This document shows positions 23,261 through 34,476 of a stretch of 64,000 nt of DNA, in pieces. The notes beneath the pieces were generated by a model. It ran no database searches. It was given only the letters and a program-made list of their open reading frames with translations, and was not told where the DNA came from. Position numbers and translations under genes: made by a program. Every line of letters begins with the position of its first letter. Within the stretch, counting starts at the first letter, position 1. Where the stretch lies: the NCBI GenBank assembly GCA_004154925.1, contig QJNS01000052.1, forward strand, positions 301,489 to 365,488, written 5' to 3'. This DNA is from Monosporascus cannonballus. Taxonomy: Eukaryota; Ascomycota; Sordariomycetes; Xylariales.

Positions 23261-23987
23261 TCTAGACTTGCATTCTTCCGGTATAGGAATTTGAACCGCC
23301 AGAGAAAGCAAATTCACCTTATCAGACATCTCCGCTGCACACCCAACAATGTGTCTTTTGACCTTGTTACCGTCGCCTTAGAGGAGGCTTCGCCATACAT
23401 TGCGCTCTCCTCCGTGTGGGGCGATCCCTCACTTTCCTACCGAATCCGTCGTCACAACCAATTGCTGTTGGTCACAAGAAGACGCATTGATGCGCTTGTA
23501 ACCGTCAAAGCCTGCAGTACGGTACAATGCAAAGTGTGATATACGACCAAGACGAAGACATCTCTCTCTGGGCGGACGGGATCTGCATTAATCAGCGGAA
23601 CGTATAGGAAAAGGAACAACGGGTCCCACCCGTGAAGCACATACACTCTTGGGTTGGGGGAGTTATTGCGTATCTTGTACGGCTGGAAGCAGGAGTTTAC
23701 GGTTTTCAGCCCGGTGCAAAACTGTGTGATTCGTACGACGCTCCCATCACCGAGGAATACGATATTGCGTGGAGACTTTGGGCGCAGCCATGGTTCACCC
23801 ATGCTTGGATCGTTCAGGAAGCTGCGCTGTCGCACCGATTGTTGTTCTGCTCGGCAGAGCAGACCGCCATGCCACTGTTGGCTTCGATCATATAGCCAAA
23901 TTAGCAGAATGCACGCTCGATGGGCGGGCGGGCCAGCTTCAGCTAGTTGCCGGCAAGCAGACAAAAGCTGTTCGGCGACGGGCTTAA
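23261..23987 (+). pseudogene. HET-domain (heterokaryon incompatibility) pseudogene
   Basis: The remnant shows HET-domain blocks in order. First is FFRYRNLNRQRKQIHLIRHL, then SPYIALSSVWGDPSL (canonical ALSYVWGD, Tyr changed to Ser). A VTRRRIDALVTV block follows, then LWADGICINQ, and finally RLWAQPWFTHAWIVQEAALS. A frameshift near 23510 separates the first two blocks from the rest. A TAG follows ICINQRNV at about 23605, and another stop ends the frame near 23895. HET domains belong to large fungal families that trigger cell death after fusion of unlike hyphae, and many copies are broken. The N-terminal start and any C-terminal sensor part are not recognisable. The remnant could have been part of a larger gene. 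Confidence 0.75.
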
Positions 23988-24366
23988 ACGGAAGAGATTA
24001 TTCTGGGGTCCTGTGGGGTGGAAGAGTAATAAGTATCACAAATAAGGGATTTCTCGCCACGCTGCCCTAGGAGTCGAGGGAAGGGGACGAAATTGTGCTG
24101 ATGTGATGGGCCGAGACTGTTCGAAGTCAGGCCGATTGGGGAGGGTAAGTATCGACTTGTCGGTCGGTGTTATAGCCGCTGCAGCTTCAATCGTGAAAGC
24201 GTTCATAGTGAGGATGAAGTCCAGAGAATTAATGTTGTTCGTGTTCGCGATATTGCGTTAGGCTAGCAACATATAGCGGCGGACCAAAGGCCTCGAATAA
24301 ACCTTATAATTCCGGAAATTCGCAACGAGAATAGGCTTTTAAAAGGTATTCTTAACAACGGCTTCG

Positions 24367-25782
24367 TTATCTCGGTTCGTTGACGACGACATCCTTCTCG
24401 GCCTCCTCGTCCTCCTCTTTGACCTTGACAACCAAATCACTATCACCCTTCGCCTCGATCTTGGCCTCCCTCGCCTTCCTGCCCTCGACGACCTTCTTCC
24501 GCTCGGCCGCCCTGCACAGGCCGTCGAGGCCCAGCTCGCACTCGCCGCACCGCCGGCCGACGGGCAGGCACACCGTCTGACCGAACCCCACGAGCAGCCA
24601 GTTGATCTCACGCCACCTGTCGCGCGGGAGCCAGCTCTCGAGCGCCGCCCGCGTCTCCTCGGGGTTCTTCGTCGAGTGCCAGCTCCACAGGTTCGTGATC
24701 CGGTGGACGTGGACGTCGACGCCGATGCCCTCCGTGCGGTCCCACGCTGCGGACAGGCACAAATACGCCACTGCAGCATGCGAGGTCAGTGCTTGCTCTT
24801 TCTAGGGACATCGGCGACCGAGCCGGAGCTATAAACGCAGGGGGTAAACTGCCCGAGGGTCCCCGTTTAGGGGGCTTATACATATGTGCGAGGATGGGAG
24901 ACAAGGGGTGGGAAACAACCCTCGGAATGGCTTACTCTTAGGTCCAACACCCGGCAGGGACACCAGCCCCTCGATGGTATCGGGTATATCGCCGCCCCAC
25001 TTGTCGCGCAGGATGACGGCGGCCTGCTTCAGGTACCTGGTCTTGTTGTTGTGGAACCCCACTGCCCAGATGAGCCCGTTCAGCACGTCCGGGTCGACGG
25101 CGAGCATGTTCTCGAGGTTGAGGCCCGGCGGGGCGCCGGGCTCGTGGGCGGGGAGCTCGGTCTGCAGGCGGCGCATGGCGACGGCGTTGGTGGTGTCCTT
25201 GGTCTGGCTCGACAGCATGAGCGCGACGAGGGTGTGGAAGCGGCGGTCGCGCGGCGAGGCGTCGGCCGCCGCCAGCCGCTCGCACCCCATCGTGTCGACG
25301 GCCGCGTTGGCCGCGACGCCCTCCGGCGCTGTGCGCATCGCCTTGACGGCCGCGTACACGGCCTCCCAGTCCGAGGGCGGGCTGACGCGCGCCGCGCCCG
25401 TTGCGGGGTCCACCGTCTTGCGCGCCGGCTTGCGCTGTTGCTTATGTTTCCGGGACGGCGACCGCAGCTCGACTTCCTCCTCTTCTGTCTTGGCAGTGCG
25501 CGCGCGGCCCTCTGGCTTCGTCACTGAAGTCGGGGTCGTCAAGGCGGTAGTGGTAACCTTGGTTATCCGTTTGCGCTTACGCGATGTCGTCGCCGCCGCT
25601 GTATCGATGTCGATTATGGCATCTTCTATGTCTGGAGTCAAGTGTTCTTTCGTCGAGCTCTTGTCGCTGTACGCAAAACGTGCGAGAGAGGACCTCGTGA
25701 TTCGACGCGGCGGCGACGATGTTCGTTGAGACATGGATCCGGTAAGCTTGGCTGCCTCATACGATGCTCTCGAAATCTTCAT
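24367..25782 (-). CDS. NTH1: Endonuclease III homologue (bifunctional DNA glycosylase/AP lyase)
   Basis: Two exons (25782-24936 and 24770-24367), 165-bp intron, 416 residues. The helix-hairpin-helix motif LPGVGPK ends with the catalytic Lys at about residue 282. It joins [10 protein letters not shown], and the catalytic Asp is in GVDVHVHR at about residue 301. This 19-residue spacing equals that of eukaryotic NTHL1. A 4Fe-4S loop follows: C-x6-C-x2-C-x7-C ([11 protein letters not shown]...-C). The enzyme removes oxidised pyrimidines in base excision repair and nicks abasic sites. The N-terminal 130 residues are basic and Ser-rich, with KRKRI-type nuclear signals. Two in-frame ATGs occur (25782 and 25734). 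The C-terminal tail is Lys/Glu-rich. Confidence 0.9.
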
Positions 25783-26312
25783 GTATAAAATGGGGGATCA
25801 CCGGACCGTAACGTCGGTTTAGGGGTTGTACAGCTATTGCTTAATACTTAGCTTCTTAAAAATTGAAGTTGAAGCTCCAAGGTTGAATACCTAGTTGACG
25901 GACCTGAAGCTTATTACGCAAGAAACCCCCCTGGGAGCTGCAGGGTCTAGAGTGGGTGCGTACTGTACCTACCTACTGTAAGATAAACGTCTATACCCGG
26001 AGACCCGCTTTTACTAGGTAGCATTCCGCCCAGTAATTTTGGGGCCGCAGCCTTCAAGCTCTCACTGTATTAAAGCAAAGAGGAACAGTTAATACGTATG
26101 ATAGCCAAATCTTCGGAATACTTGACGACTACTGTAGAATGCTAAATCGAGCCAACCGCAATGAGCACCATCACGTTATGAGCCGCTAAGGGGTACATCT
26201 ATCTGTTCCAACCCGCATCACTAGAACTCTGAATGAAGATATGCATGCTCCGCTCCGCTCCAACTCCCAAACTCCCGGTTGTGATTTCGTCCATTCTCCC
26301 CCGACTCCCTCT
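25783..26312. other. Intergenic region upstream of the lipase 3' end
   Basis: This spacer between the NTH1 start and the lipase stop has no gene. It contains a GTACCTACCTACTGTA motif near 25965. Confidence 0.5.
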
Positions 26313-27706
26313 TTATATCATGAATTCTTCCTTAAGCCAATGCTTTAAGACGATATATCCTTCCGAAAAGCTTGGTCGCTCCATACGAACAATGATGGCG
26401 GCATGACTGTGCATGTGCTTATGGATCCAGACGGGGTACTTGCGCCATCCCAGATTGTCCAAGGCAGATATCATAGCAAATTGGTAAGGTGCTAATGCCA
26501 GGGTCGGCAAGCTCGGGTGCGATTGTTTTCGCTCGAGTGCCAGGATTTCGGTCTCCTCCCTGTCCATATCGCTATAATCTCCTTCGTCGTCCGAGGACCT
26601 AAGATACGATTGATCTTGTGAGCTGTTGAGGTTCTCGTAGGCGTCTTCCACGGCCCCTCGGATCTCTTTGATCCATATTGGTACTCGGTAATTTTGCACC
26701 TGAATCCCAGCCAACCCCTGTTCATGCAGTTTGATGCGCCTTGAGCTTCGGAATGTTTGCACTAGTGCATTTACAAGGAATGCCGCAAAGCCCACGGGGA
26801 TGAATATGACGAGTGCCACTACCAGCGGCCACTTTTTGAAGAGCGAGAGACACATTTCGGTGGCCGAAGCCAACCTTAACCTTGTGGATTCCTTTGGGAC
26901 CAGCGGCGACACGGGGTTCCGCGGATCGAGGATGACATCCTCATACCCCTCCAGGTAGTTAGCTTTTACCTTGCTCATGTCAGTAAAGGGTTCCGTCTTA
27001 GAGATACCCGTCGTATAATAGACGGCGCTCCTGTCGTTGACGATGTTCGTATACAGGGTTCTACGCTTGAATCTCTTCAGTCCAGACATGAAGATCGAGT
27101 CGGGATCGGCAAGGATGGCCAGCAGAGGCCGTCCAGTCCCTCGGAAGTTGTCGATCGTGAAAAGTTGCCGGCCGGACATCGACAGAGTCCTCGCTCCGAG
27201 GACGTTCCAGACATGGTTGTGCCAGCCTCGCGAGGGAGACCTCACGCCGAGATGGGGCGTTACGAAGGTTGTAAAGTTGACCGGTTCAACCTGGTCGAAT
27301 ACGCCTTTAGCGTGTAACAGTCCAACTGCATAGCGCGCCACTAGGCCACCTAGAGAGTACCCCACAATACTCAGTTTGGCGACCTTTCCGCCCCTGCTAC
27401 GGATCTTCTCAAGTTCCTCCTCGATCTCCACGCATACGCGCTCACCACCGAGCTCGATGCCGTCGTACGTGAAGCTGCCCTTGTTCCGCTCCGCCACTAG
27501 GATGTACAGCCGTTCTTCAGGATAAGCTGCCCGAAGAGCTTTGGCGATGGATCGCATGTGGTTGGGATTTCCCCACAGCTATATAAGCAACGTTCGTTAG
27601 TCATGACGTAGTATATGATTGAGTTCCAGCGGGCGGTGTATATATTTACCCCGTGAACCAAAACACAGAGATGGTCGGCCTCGAGACTCCCTCCGTTGAA
27701 CTCCAT
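26313..27706 (-). CDS. Putative lipase/serine esterase, DUF676 (Lpl1/Rog1-like)
   Basis: Two exons (27706-27650 and 27578-26313) give 440 residues. The 71-bp intron splits the oxyanion motif, joining CVLVHG to LWGNPNHM. The nucleophile elbow is VGYSLGG, with Ser at about residue 94. A candidate acid is in NIVNDRSAVYYT near residue 201. Candidate histidines lie near the end in MHSHAAIIV. A hydrophobic segment at about 269-289 (WPLVVALVIFIPVGFAAF) suggests membrane or lipid-droplet attachment. The part after it is acidic and Ser-rich. Yeast relatives act on phospholipids or acylglycerols at lipid droplets. Which substrate this one uses cannot be read from sequence. The 19-residue first exon is supported by the HG-LWGN join and clean splice sites. 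Confidence 0.85.
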
Positions 27707-29720
27707 GATACTTCCGTTATGTTACTCTTCGATCCGAAAGAAACTATCTTACAGGAGACTTGGCCTTTGGGAAAATCTACTTGGCTGTTCCGAAGGGGAC
27801 GTTTTTGGGGGGTGTGGTGCAGTGTGCCCAAAATAAATAGCAAGTTTTGCCAAGATGGTTTATCAGCACTACGAAAATAGAGTGGGACTAAGCTTATCTC
27901 TGTTCCGCTCTAGATACCTACTTTTAATAGGCCGCTGTGGCTGGGTAACCAAGAACCCGGGTTCGCATCCTGCAGGAACTCGGAATATGACGACATGTCG
28001 CATAGTAAAGCACAGGTAGGCGACCTGGGATGAGATAGAGGTCTTGGGTATGCAACGTAGTTCCAAGCGGCATCGAAGAGACGACTAGATTTGCCGGTTG
28101 GCAAGAGATTATGGTATATACAAGAAAGGCTATGGCTTGTTTAAGAAATGGCTCCCAATAGGTATCTTACTGTACGTAGTCATGTGCATACAGGTCACAG
28201 GGGTATATTTAGTTCGACACCTCCACCTGGCCACTCCATATTCCCAAACACGGGTCCGATGTAGCCGCGCATTTAATTTGTATGGGAAATAGAACCGGGG
28301 CAGCATTTTAACAGCTACTATTGTGAGCTGTGCTATTTTTTATTGCCTAACGCGATGTTAACGCGATTAGAGCTATTACGCATGATCCCAATAAGTATTA
28401 AAAGCCAGCTTGCACATATCAAAACATAACGCCGTTTGCTATCCTCGACGTCACTTAAAACTGCCCAACGCCTTTAATAAGTAGGAGGATAAAACGATAG
28501 GTTAAGAGTGGTAGGAAACAGCAAATGAATTGATGGAGGTATTCTTGGATCCGAAGTATATGGGAAGTATACATTAGCTGTTAGGGAACTACGGGGGCGC
28601 GGTGGAGGTAACTAAATATACCCCTGCAACCCCTTACGTCCTTGCTACGTAGCATCTATTACCTTTCAGAACCTCCTCCATGGATTGCTTAACACAACTG
28701 CTTCTGTGCTTTTTGCCTTAAAATAGTCTTTACCGCTTTTGCACTTTTATAACACTTGTACCCTTATCCAACAAGATATCAACATGCTGCCGAAATACTG
28801 TAACATTAATTATATATCCGCTGCTGCCCATCATACCGGCGCCTAGATAGGGATATGGATACCCTCAAACCCATATCGGCCTAGTTGATTGGGCTAGTAC
28901 ATACCAAGTACATTATACAAAGCTATTTTTCACCAACCCAATCGGGTAATTTTGCACGTGAAAGGAGCATCCTATTGGTGGGAGCTAACGCTCCCCAAAT
29001 ACACTCTCTGAAGCTCTATGATCGCTTTAAAGATATCGTTGATCGTTACGATTCTAGGTATGATAGATGGTGAAGATGCATGTCTGTTGCACAAATTCCC
29101 ATTGTCCTAAGCTGGTGATGAGAAGGTGCGTCTGGGAGCTGTTATGGTATCGGCATGATCCATGAGGGCAGATGCCAAAAGGGTAGGAGCGCAGTAATAA
29201 GAAAGCCGGGACACGGACCACACGCCTCGGATAACAACAAATCCCAAAATAGCCTTACCTGGTTAACATAGCGCTAGATACTTACGTAAGGCACCACGTA
29301 ACGGCGAACCTACATTTTCCGTCCATTTCGATAAGTCGTCCTCACAATCGCTGATATCCAGATCTGGTGTTGCCGATTTATTTGATAATTACTTACTCCG
29401 AATCCAGATCTTTTCGCTATTCATCAGGAGAACGTCACGTTGGCGACACCCAGGAAATCTGAACCCCAAGCCGGCGTCAGGTGTGTTGAATGGGTCGGTG
29501 CTTACTCTTGACGAAGTACATCTCGACATTTTGAGGTTCGCCGCTTCCAGGGACAGCACAAATACGTTCAGCGGCCTTTTCCTGATATCCTCAACTTGGG
29601 GAGCGGCTTCAAAGTCCTTTCGCAGCAACTGTCAATTAGACTGACATGAGCCTGGATCTTTGCTGGTCTTCCACAACTGTCCCTCTCTTCGCATTATTCT
29701 TCGGTGTAGGCCTCTTCATC
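27707..29720. other. Gene-free 2-kb stretch
   Basis: No gene recognised. The segment at 27920-27975 has a T-loop-like GGGTTCGCATCC but does not fold into a tRNA. A short minus-strand open frame at 29389-29628, just before REX3, has no family resemblance. The 29646-29720 part is open in frame with REX3 but is probably leader. Confidence 0.45.
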
Positions 29721-31754
29721 ATGGCTAGTTCATTAGCATCACTTAAAGAACTTCCCTGCCCAGCGGGTGACAACTGTTCAGCATTTCAGTGCCTGTTCAA
29801 GCATGAACGCGATGGCGCCAAGCAGGGCCCGATTGACATAGTACGACGGCCCCGGCCGGTGAAACAGGACGCAACCTCCGAGGATAGTGAGGGTCCTAGG
29901 AAGCGCCCGAAGCTCTCTCAAAGCACATCGCCAGTCTCCCTTCATAATACCACACTTTCGGGGTTGGAGGGACATGGGAAGTCAACGCGTGGAGACATCC
30001 TGTCTAAAAGAGGCCGCGTTGATGTGTCTACAAGCAAAATTACACCTGCGAAAAGGCCCATCTCTCCGCCGCCTCTCAAGAGAGACGTGCAGTCCTCTAG
30101 CAAACAGGCAGAACGGAGCGACGCTTCCCTAACCCAGACCGAAAGACAAACTTCGACAACTCAGGCAACATCATCGACATCTGTGTCTACAACGAAGTCG
30201 CCTGTTCCTGCTAAATCGCCTACCAAGACAGCACCGAAGAAGCCGGAGACACTTAACCCTCGTCTGCTTAAGAGGTCCCCAGCCCAGCATGAGACGAGGC
30301 TTAAGCTGCTTAAGGCCCTGCATGGGGAATACACCCGGCTCAATAACGAGCTGAAGAAGGATCCCAATAACAAAGGATCCAAGCTCGTGCTCTCGGATCA
30401 AGAGCTCGTTGTTAGGGCTCTGGATGAAGAGCAGGAGACTGCGACCAAGAAGCCGGAAGTCTACCCCAATTCTATGAAGCACAGGATTTTTACATACAAA
30501 CGTATGTCGATCGCTCAGTGGAAGGAGGAGCGAACGAAAGCCCTCCAGGAGGCAAGCACACAAGCCGGGGAAGGAAAACCAGATCCATCTAGCCATATCA
30601 TCACCGGATTGACAGCCGCGCAGGAGGTTGAGTTCGTAAAGAGGCTTGTTCGGCATCTCGATGGACTGGAACCTTTTGGCTACGTCACATCTATGCCCTC
30701 GGAAGAGGATATTCGCGGCGTAAGGGAGGCCGTTGAAGCCTCAGGCAATACGGAGGCATGTGACAGGTGCACTAGAAGGTTTCAAGTTTTTCCAGGTCGA
30801 AGAGAAGAAGACGGTGCACTGGCAACCAACGGGACCTGTACATACCATCCCGGTAAGGTCTACTACCCAGAAAGACCACCGGGCGACAGGTCACAGGGGC
30901 AGAGGAAGTACCGCTGCTGCCACCAGAACGTCGAGGATAGGGAGTCTGCAGGCTGTACTACATCGGACACTCATGTATTCAAAACAACGGATCCGAAGAG
31001 GCTTGCGAGCATACTCAACTTTGCAAAGACCCCGGCCAACCCCGGCGTCCCCGCGGACAGAGCAATAGCCTTCGATTGCGAGATGGGCTACACGGTCTAT
31101 GGGCTCGAACTGATCCGACTGACTGCGGTGGGTTGGCCGAACGGCGAGGAACTTCTCGACGTCCTAGTGCAGCCAATCGGAGAGACACTGAATCTCAACA
31201 CAAGATACTCGGGCGTGCGGCCGGAAGATATGGTCAACGCCGACCGTTGGAAGCCCGGCGACGACCCCAAACCAGCCATCATCCCGTCTCCCGATCCCTC
31301 GCAGCCCCCGAAGCGCAAACTCAAGCTCGTGCCGTCTCCCAAGGCGGCGCGGGATCTCCTCTTCTCCCTCATGAACCCCGACACCCCGCTCATCGGCCAC
31401 GGGACCGAGAACGACCTGAACGCCGTGCGTATTATCCACCCGACGGTCGTCGACACGGTGCTCCTGTACCCCCACAAGCGCGGCCTGCCGGTGCGCAACG
31501 GCCTCAAGTACCTGACGGAGGCCCACCTGGGCCGCAAGATCCAGCTGGACCTCGCCGACGAGGATGGCGTGCCGGAGGGCCACGACAGCGCCGAAGACGC
31601 CAGGGCTGCAGGCGAGCTTGTTAGGCTCAAGGTTCGGGACGAGTGGCGTAAGATGCAGTTGAAGGGCTGGACGCTGTCGGATAAGGGCGAGTTCCTCGCG
31701 CCCGGAGAGGATGGGCGGACCTACGTCGGCGCCGGGAAGAAGACCGGATCCTGA
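29721..31754 (+). CDS. REX3: RNA exonuclease 3
   Basis: Single exon, 677 residues, starting at MASSLASLKELPCP. This ATG has a good context (ATCATGGCT) and fits the N-terminus I expect for the family. An earlier in-frame ATG at 29646 would add a hydrophobic stretch and is probably leader. An N-terminal CCCH zinc finger (C-x5-C-x4-C-x3-H, residues 13-28) precedes a Ser/Lys-rich linker. The DEDDh exonuclease core shows FDCEMGY (Asp and Glu, about 452-454), HGTENDLNAVR (Asp, about 565) and GHDSAEDAR (His and Asp, about 621-626). In yeast, Rex3 trims the 3' end of RNase MRP RNA and helps U5 snRNA and RNase P RNA maturation with Rex1 and Rex2. The 3' end faces PHB1. Confidence 0.85.
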   Translation: MASSLASLKELPCPAGDNCSAFQCLFKHERDGAKQGPIDIVRRPRPVKQDATSEDSEGPRKRPKLSQSTSPVSLHNTTLSGLEGHGKSTRGDILSKRGRVDVSTSKITPAKRPISPPPLKRDVQSSSKQAERSDASLTQTERQTSTTQATSSTSVSTTKSPVPAKSPTKTAPKKPETLNPRLLKRSPAQHETRLKLLKALHGEYTRLNNELKKDPNNKGSKLVLSDQELVVRALDEEQETATKKPEVYPNSMKHRIFTYKRMSIAQWKEERTKALQEASTQAGEGKPDPSSHIITGLTAAQEVEFVKRLVRHLDGLEPFGYVTSMPSEEDIRGVREAVEASGNTEACDRCTRRFQVFPGRREEDGALATNGTCTYHPGKVYYPERPPGDRSQGQRKYRCCHQNVEDRESAGCTTSDTHVFKTTDPKRLASILNFAKTPANPGVPADRAIAFDCEMGYTVYGLELIRLTAVGWPNGEELLDVLVQPIGETLNLNTRYSGVRPEDMVNADRWKPGDDPKPAIIPSPDPSQPPKRKLKLVPSPKAARDLLFSLMNPDTPLIGHGTENDLNAVRIIHPTVVDTVLLYPHKRGLPVRNGLKYLTEAHLGRKIQLDLADEDGVPEGHDSAEDARAAGELVRLKVRDEWRKMQLKGWTLSDKGEFLAPGEDGRTYVGAGKKTGS

Positions 31755-32126
31755 CCGGACGTGTTGGCTGGCTATATGGAGCAGGGAGATCGGATACGCG
31801 CAGCGCGCCGGGGAGGCGATGCTCTTAATGCAAATGTTAGAACACACGATAATTCAAGTCCTCTACAAGCCCCCTAGTTGCGGGAGGCCCCGTCGTCTTA
31901 TGCGAAGACAAATATAGAGAAAAACGCATAGGTAATCCGAAATGAACGAAATGAAGGAACTTCAGTCGCGACGATTGCACATGTTATTCGTGATATCCCG
32001 AAGTGGAGAGAGACAGGCATTTCCTCTTAGCCCGTCTCCGACGCAAGTAATATACACAGTTGTTCCTCCACCGACCCGTACTTTCGTTTCCCTTTCCCTG
32101 CTAGCCCACACCTCTCTCCCACACCC
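31755..32126. other. Convergent REX3/PHB1 3' region
   Basis: No gene seen. The sequence presumably carries the two 3' untranslated regions. Confidence 0.5.
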
Positions 32127-33192
32127 TTACGCGCGACCGACACCCAGCAGGAACTGGCCGCCCTGCTTGCCGCCGGGCAGGTAGACGACGTTGGGGTTGG
32201 AGGCGAGGGTCTGGGCGATCTCGCGGCTGGCCTCGATCTTGCGGATCTGGACGAGGCCGTCGCCGGAGCGGGCGACGGCGCGGCCGATGGTGTCGGCGCT
32301 CTCGGCCTCGCCCTCGGCGCGGATGACGTTGGCCTGGCGCTCCTGCTCGGCGCGCTCGACGATGAAGCGCGCGCGCTCGGCGTCCTGCTGGGCGATCTGC
32401 TTCTGCTCCACGGCCTTGGTGAACTCCTTGCCGAAGGTCATGTGCGTGATGCTCACGTCCTCGAGCGCGATGTTGAACTCGGAGGCCCGCTTCGTCAGGT
32501 CCGCCCGGATCCGCTGCGACACCGCCTCCCGCTGCGTGATGAGCTCCGCCGCGTCGAACTGCGCCACGATGGACTTGAGCACCTCGTTGCCGATCGAGGG
32601 GAGCACGCGCTCGTCGTAGTCGTTCCCTAGGTTCTGTGTGTTGAGTTTCGTTAGCCGGGGCGTCTACTGTGACATAATGTCGATCTCCTGGTTCCGTCGC
32701 TGCTGCTGCTGCTGCTCCCCCTTCCTCATCCATGATAATCCGTAACCATCATCTTCTTTTTTTTTTTTTTCGATCCTCGCCGTCACTCTTATCCAACACG
32801 CACTCCTTCCCCTGATGGCAGAGACTCCGGCAGTAATGATGATGACGACGGCGATGAGAAAGTCAACCTACCTGGTAGATCTTAGGCAGGCTCGGGACGT
32901 CGGGCCTGTGCAGGACGCGCAGGGTGAGGCTGACCATCTGCAGGTCCTTGGACCCCGTGGTGGTGGCGATGTTGCGCGGCTTGGTGCGCACGTCGAAGAT
33001 GATGCTGCGCTGCAGCCAGGGGACCAGGAAGTGCGTGCCCTCGCCCACGACGCTCTCCTTGACTCCCTGCAGCCGGTCGAAGATCACGGCGCGCGACCCG
33101 CCCTTGACGTCGTATATGCTCGACTGCACGGCCGCGACGCCGAGGGCCGCCGGTATCGCCCAGCGGTAGATGTTGAGGAGGGGATTGGCCAT
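32127..33192 (-). CDS. PHB1: Prohibitin 1, mitochondrial inner-membrane ring subunit
   Basis: Two exons (33192-32872 and 32633-32127) with a 238-bp intron give 275 residues, the usual prohibitin-1 length. The N-terminal segment ([23 protein letters not shown]) is the membrane anchor. The PHB/SPFH domain follows ([51 protein letters not shown]). After the splice ([20 protein letters not shown]) comes the conserved coiled coil ([18 protein letters not shown]). The end is [11 protein letters not shown]. Prohibitins 1 and 2 form large rings in the inner mitochondrial membrane that hold m-AAA protease and shape cristae. The intron holds a CTG repeat and a T14 tract. The gene is divergent from QCR8. 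Confidence 0.95.
32697..32716. repeat. CTG/CAG trinucleotide repeat in the PHB1 intron
   Basis: About six tandem TGC units inside the PHB1 intron, followed by a T14 run at 32757-32770. Both are non-coding and lie near the intron's middle. Confidence 0.7.
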
Positions 33193-33717
33193 TTTTTCGG
33201 GTTGCCCGGTCCGTCGGTCGCTGTCAGCCGGTCGATATGGTGTGCAAGCTCGGGATTGTTTTTTAACTTCTTGCCTGCTTGCTTGCTTGCTTGTTATGGT
33301 GAAGGTGCTTGGTCGAAGCGCGATGCTTCTCGGCTAGACTCTTCGGGTTCGCCGGGGCAAGCACTAACATATATAAATCGTCCCCGTTGAAGCTTCCTTC
33401 CATCAGAGCAATCAAGCATCTTATCGCGGAAGCTGCAATTGGGGGGGGCCATCCCTGGAGGTGGTCAGTGCTTTCTGCGGATGAACTTTTTGGCGGGGGC
33501 TCTTCAGAGCTCGGGACCTCGAATCAGCAGGCTCGCTAGTCCATACCTGGGTTGGTTAGCATGATTCCATTCAAGGCTAGTCATCTCGCAATTGAGTCTC
33601 ACTCTCTCTCTACCGTAAATTTGACGTAGCAAGTTCAACCGAATTGACCTGAGCCACCTCTGCGAACCCAGCACCCCTCGACGACCCGGCACACCTCTGC
33701 GGCACTCCATATTCACG
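33193..33717. promoter_or_regulatory. Divergent PHB1/QCR8 promoter
   Basis: These 525 bases separate the start codons of two oppositely oriented mitochondrial genes. A GCTT microsatellite lies at 33277-33292, on the PHB1 side. ATTGG at 33438-33442 is a CCAAT box read on the minus strand, about 245 bases before the PHB1 ATG and 275 before the QCR8 ATG. Fungal CCAAT-binding (HAP) complexes control respiratory genes, so joint control is plausible. It is not shown by the sequence alone. Confidence 0.5.
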
Positions 33718-34476
33718 ATGCGTCCTACTCAGATTCTCCGGGCCGGCGGCGGCGAGAGCCCCCTCGGCAAGCATGGGAAGTAAGTCGCCTCTCTCGTGGC
33801 GCTCCCCCCCCCCCACGGAAACATGGAGTTGCGGCTTTTCCTCGATACCGCGGGGTTTGGTTAGGAGGAGCGCATGGCAATCTCGGGGTCTGCGAATTTG
33901 CCTTCTATCGATCAATTGCTGACTGTATTCTTCATCAGGTACCTCGGCAGCTGGGGTAATTTTGGTGAGTGAACTCCGATGGGAGTTAGGCATCTGGCAT
34001 CACGGCAAGCTTCGAACAAATTGGGCCTACTGGGGAAAGATGAAAGGCGGCTGGGCCGATTGGATCGATGGATCAACTGCCAACGAATTTGGCATCTACT
34101 CGATGTTGCGAGCTAGCATGAGACATGGTGCTTGGTGGGACTACATTCAAAAGGAGATCCGAGGACTAACGAGACGGCATCACCAGGTGGTATGAAGCAA
34201 CGGGGCATTATCACATACGCCATGAGCCCTAACCGACAGAACCCTCTCGCCGGCGCGACCCACGCCGCCATATTCAACTCGTGGCGACGATTCCGCTTCC
34301 AGGTCCTCTACTGGGCCCCTCCCCTCGTCTTCTTCTACTACGCCATGAACTGGGCGACCGAGAGGTACGGATATGCCACGCGTGAGATGTGCGTTACGGA
34401 ACCGGAGACTGACAGCCGCAGGAACGAATACCTGAACTCCAAAGCTGGTCGTAAGGAGTTCGGCGGGTCCGAATAA
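33718..34476 (+). CDS. QCR8: Cytochrome bc1 complex (complex III) subunit 8
   Basis: Four exons: 33718-33779, 33939-33964, 34187-34364 and 34422-34476, giving 106 residues. The second exon is only 26 bases. All three introns are GT-AG, and a CTAAC branch site is visible in intron 2. The protein starts MRPTQILRAGGG, passes through YLGSWGNFGG and SPNRQNPLAG, and has its single membrane helix at about 66-84 (FQVLYWAPPLVFFYYAM). It ends NEYLNSKAGRKEFGG. This agrees with fungal QCR8, a small subunit that binds cytochrome b in complex III of the inner mitochondrial membrane. Reading the unspliced DNA would give unrelated residues after ATER. The gene is divergent from PHB1. Confidence 0.92.

Noticed and set aside
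27907..27985. Possible tRNA
   Set aside because: GGGTTCGCATCC resembles a T-loop, but the T-stem does not pair and no acceptor or D-arm fits.
29389..29628. 79-codon open frame on the minus strand just before REX3
   Set aside because: No family resemblance; probably chance within the promoter region.
29646..29720. Upstream start for REX3 giving a hydrophobic N-terminus
   Set aside because: The expected family N-terminus begins directly before the CCCH finger, and the downstream ATG has the better context.
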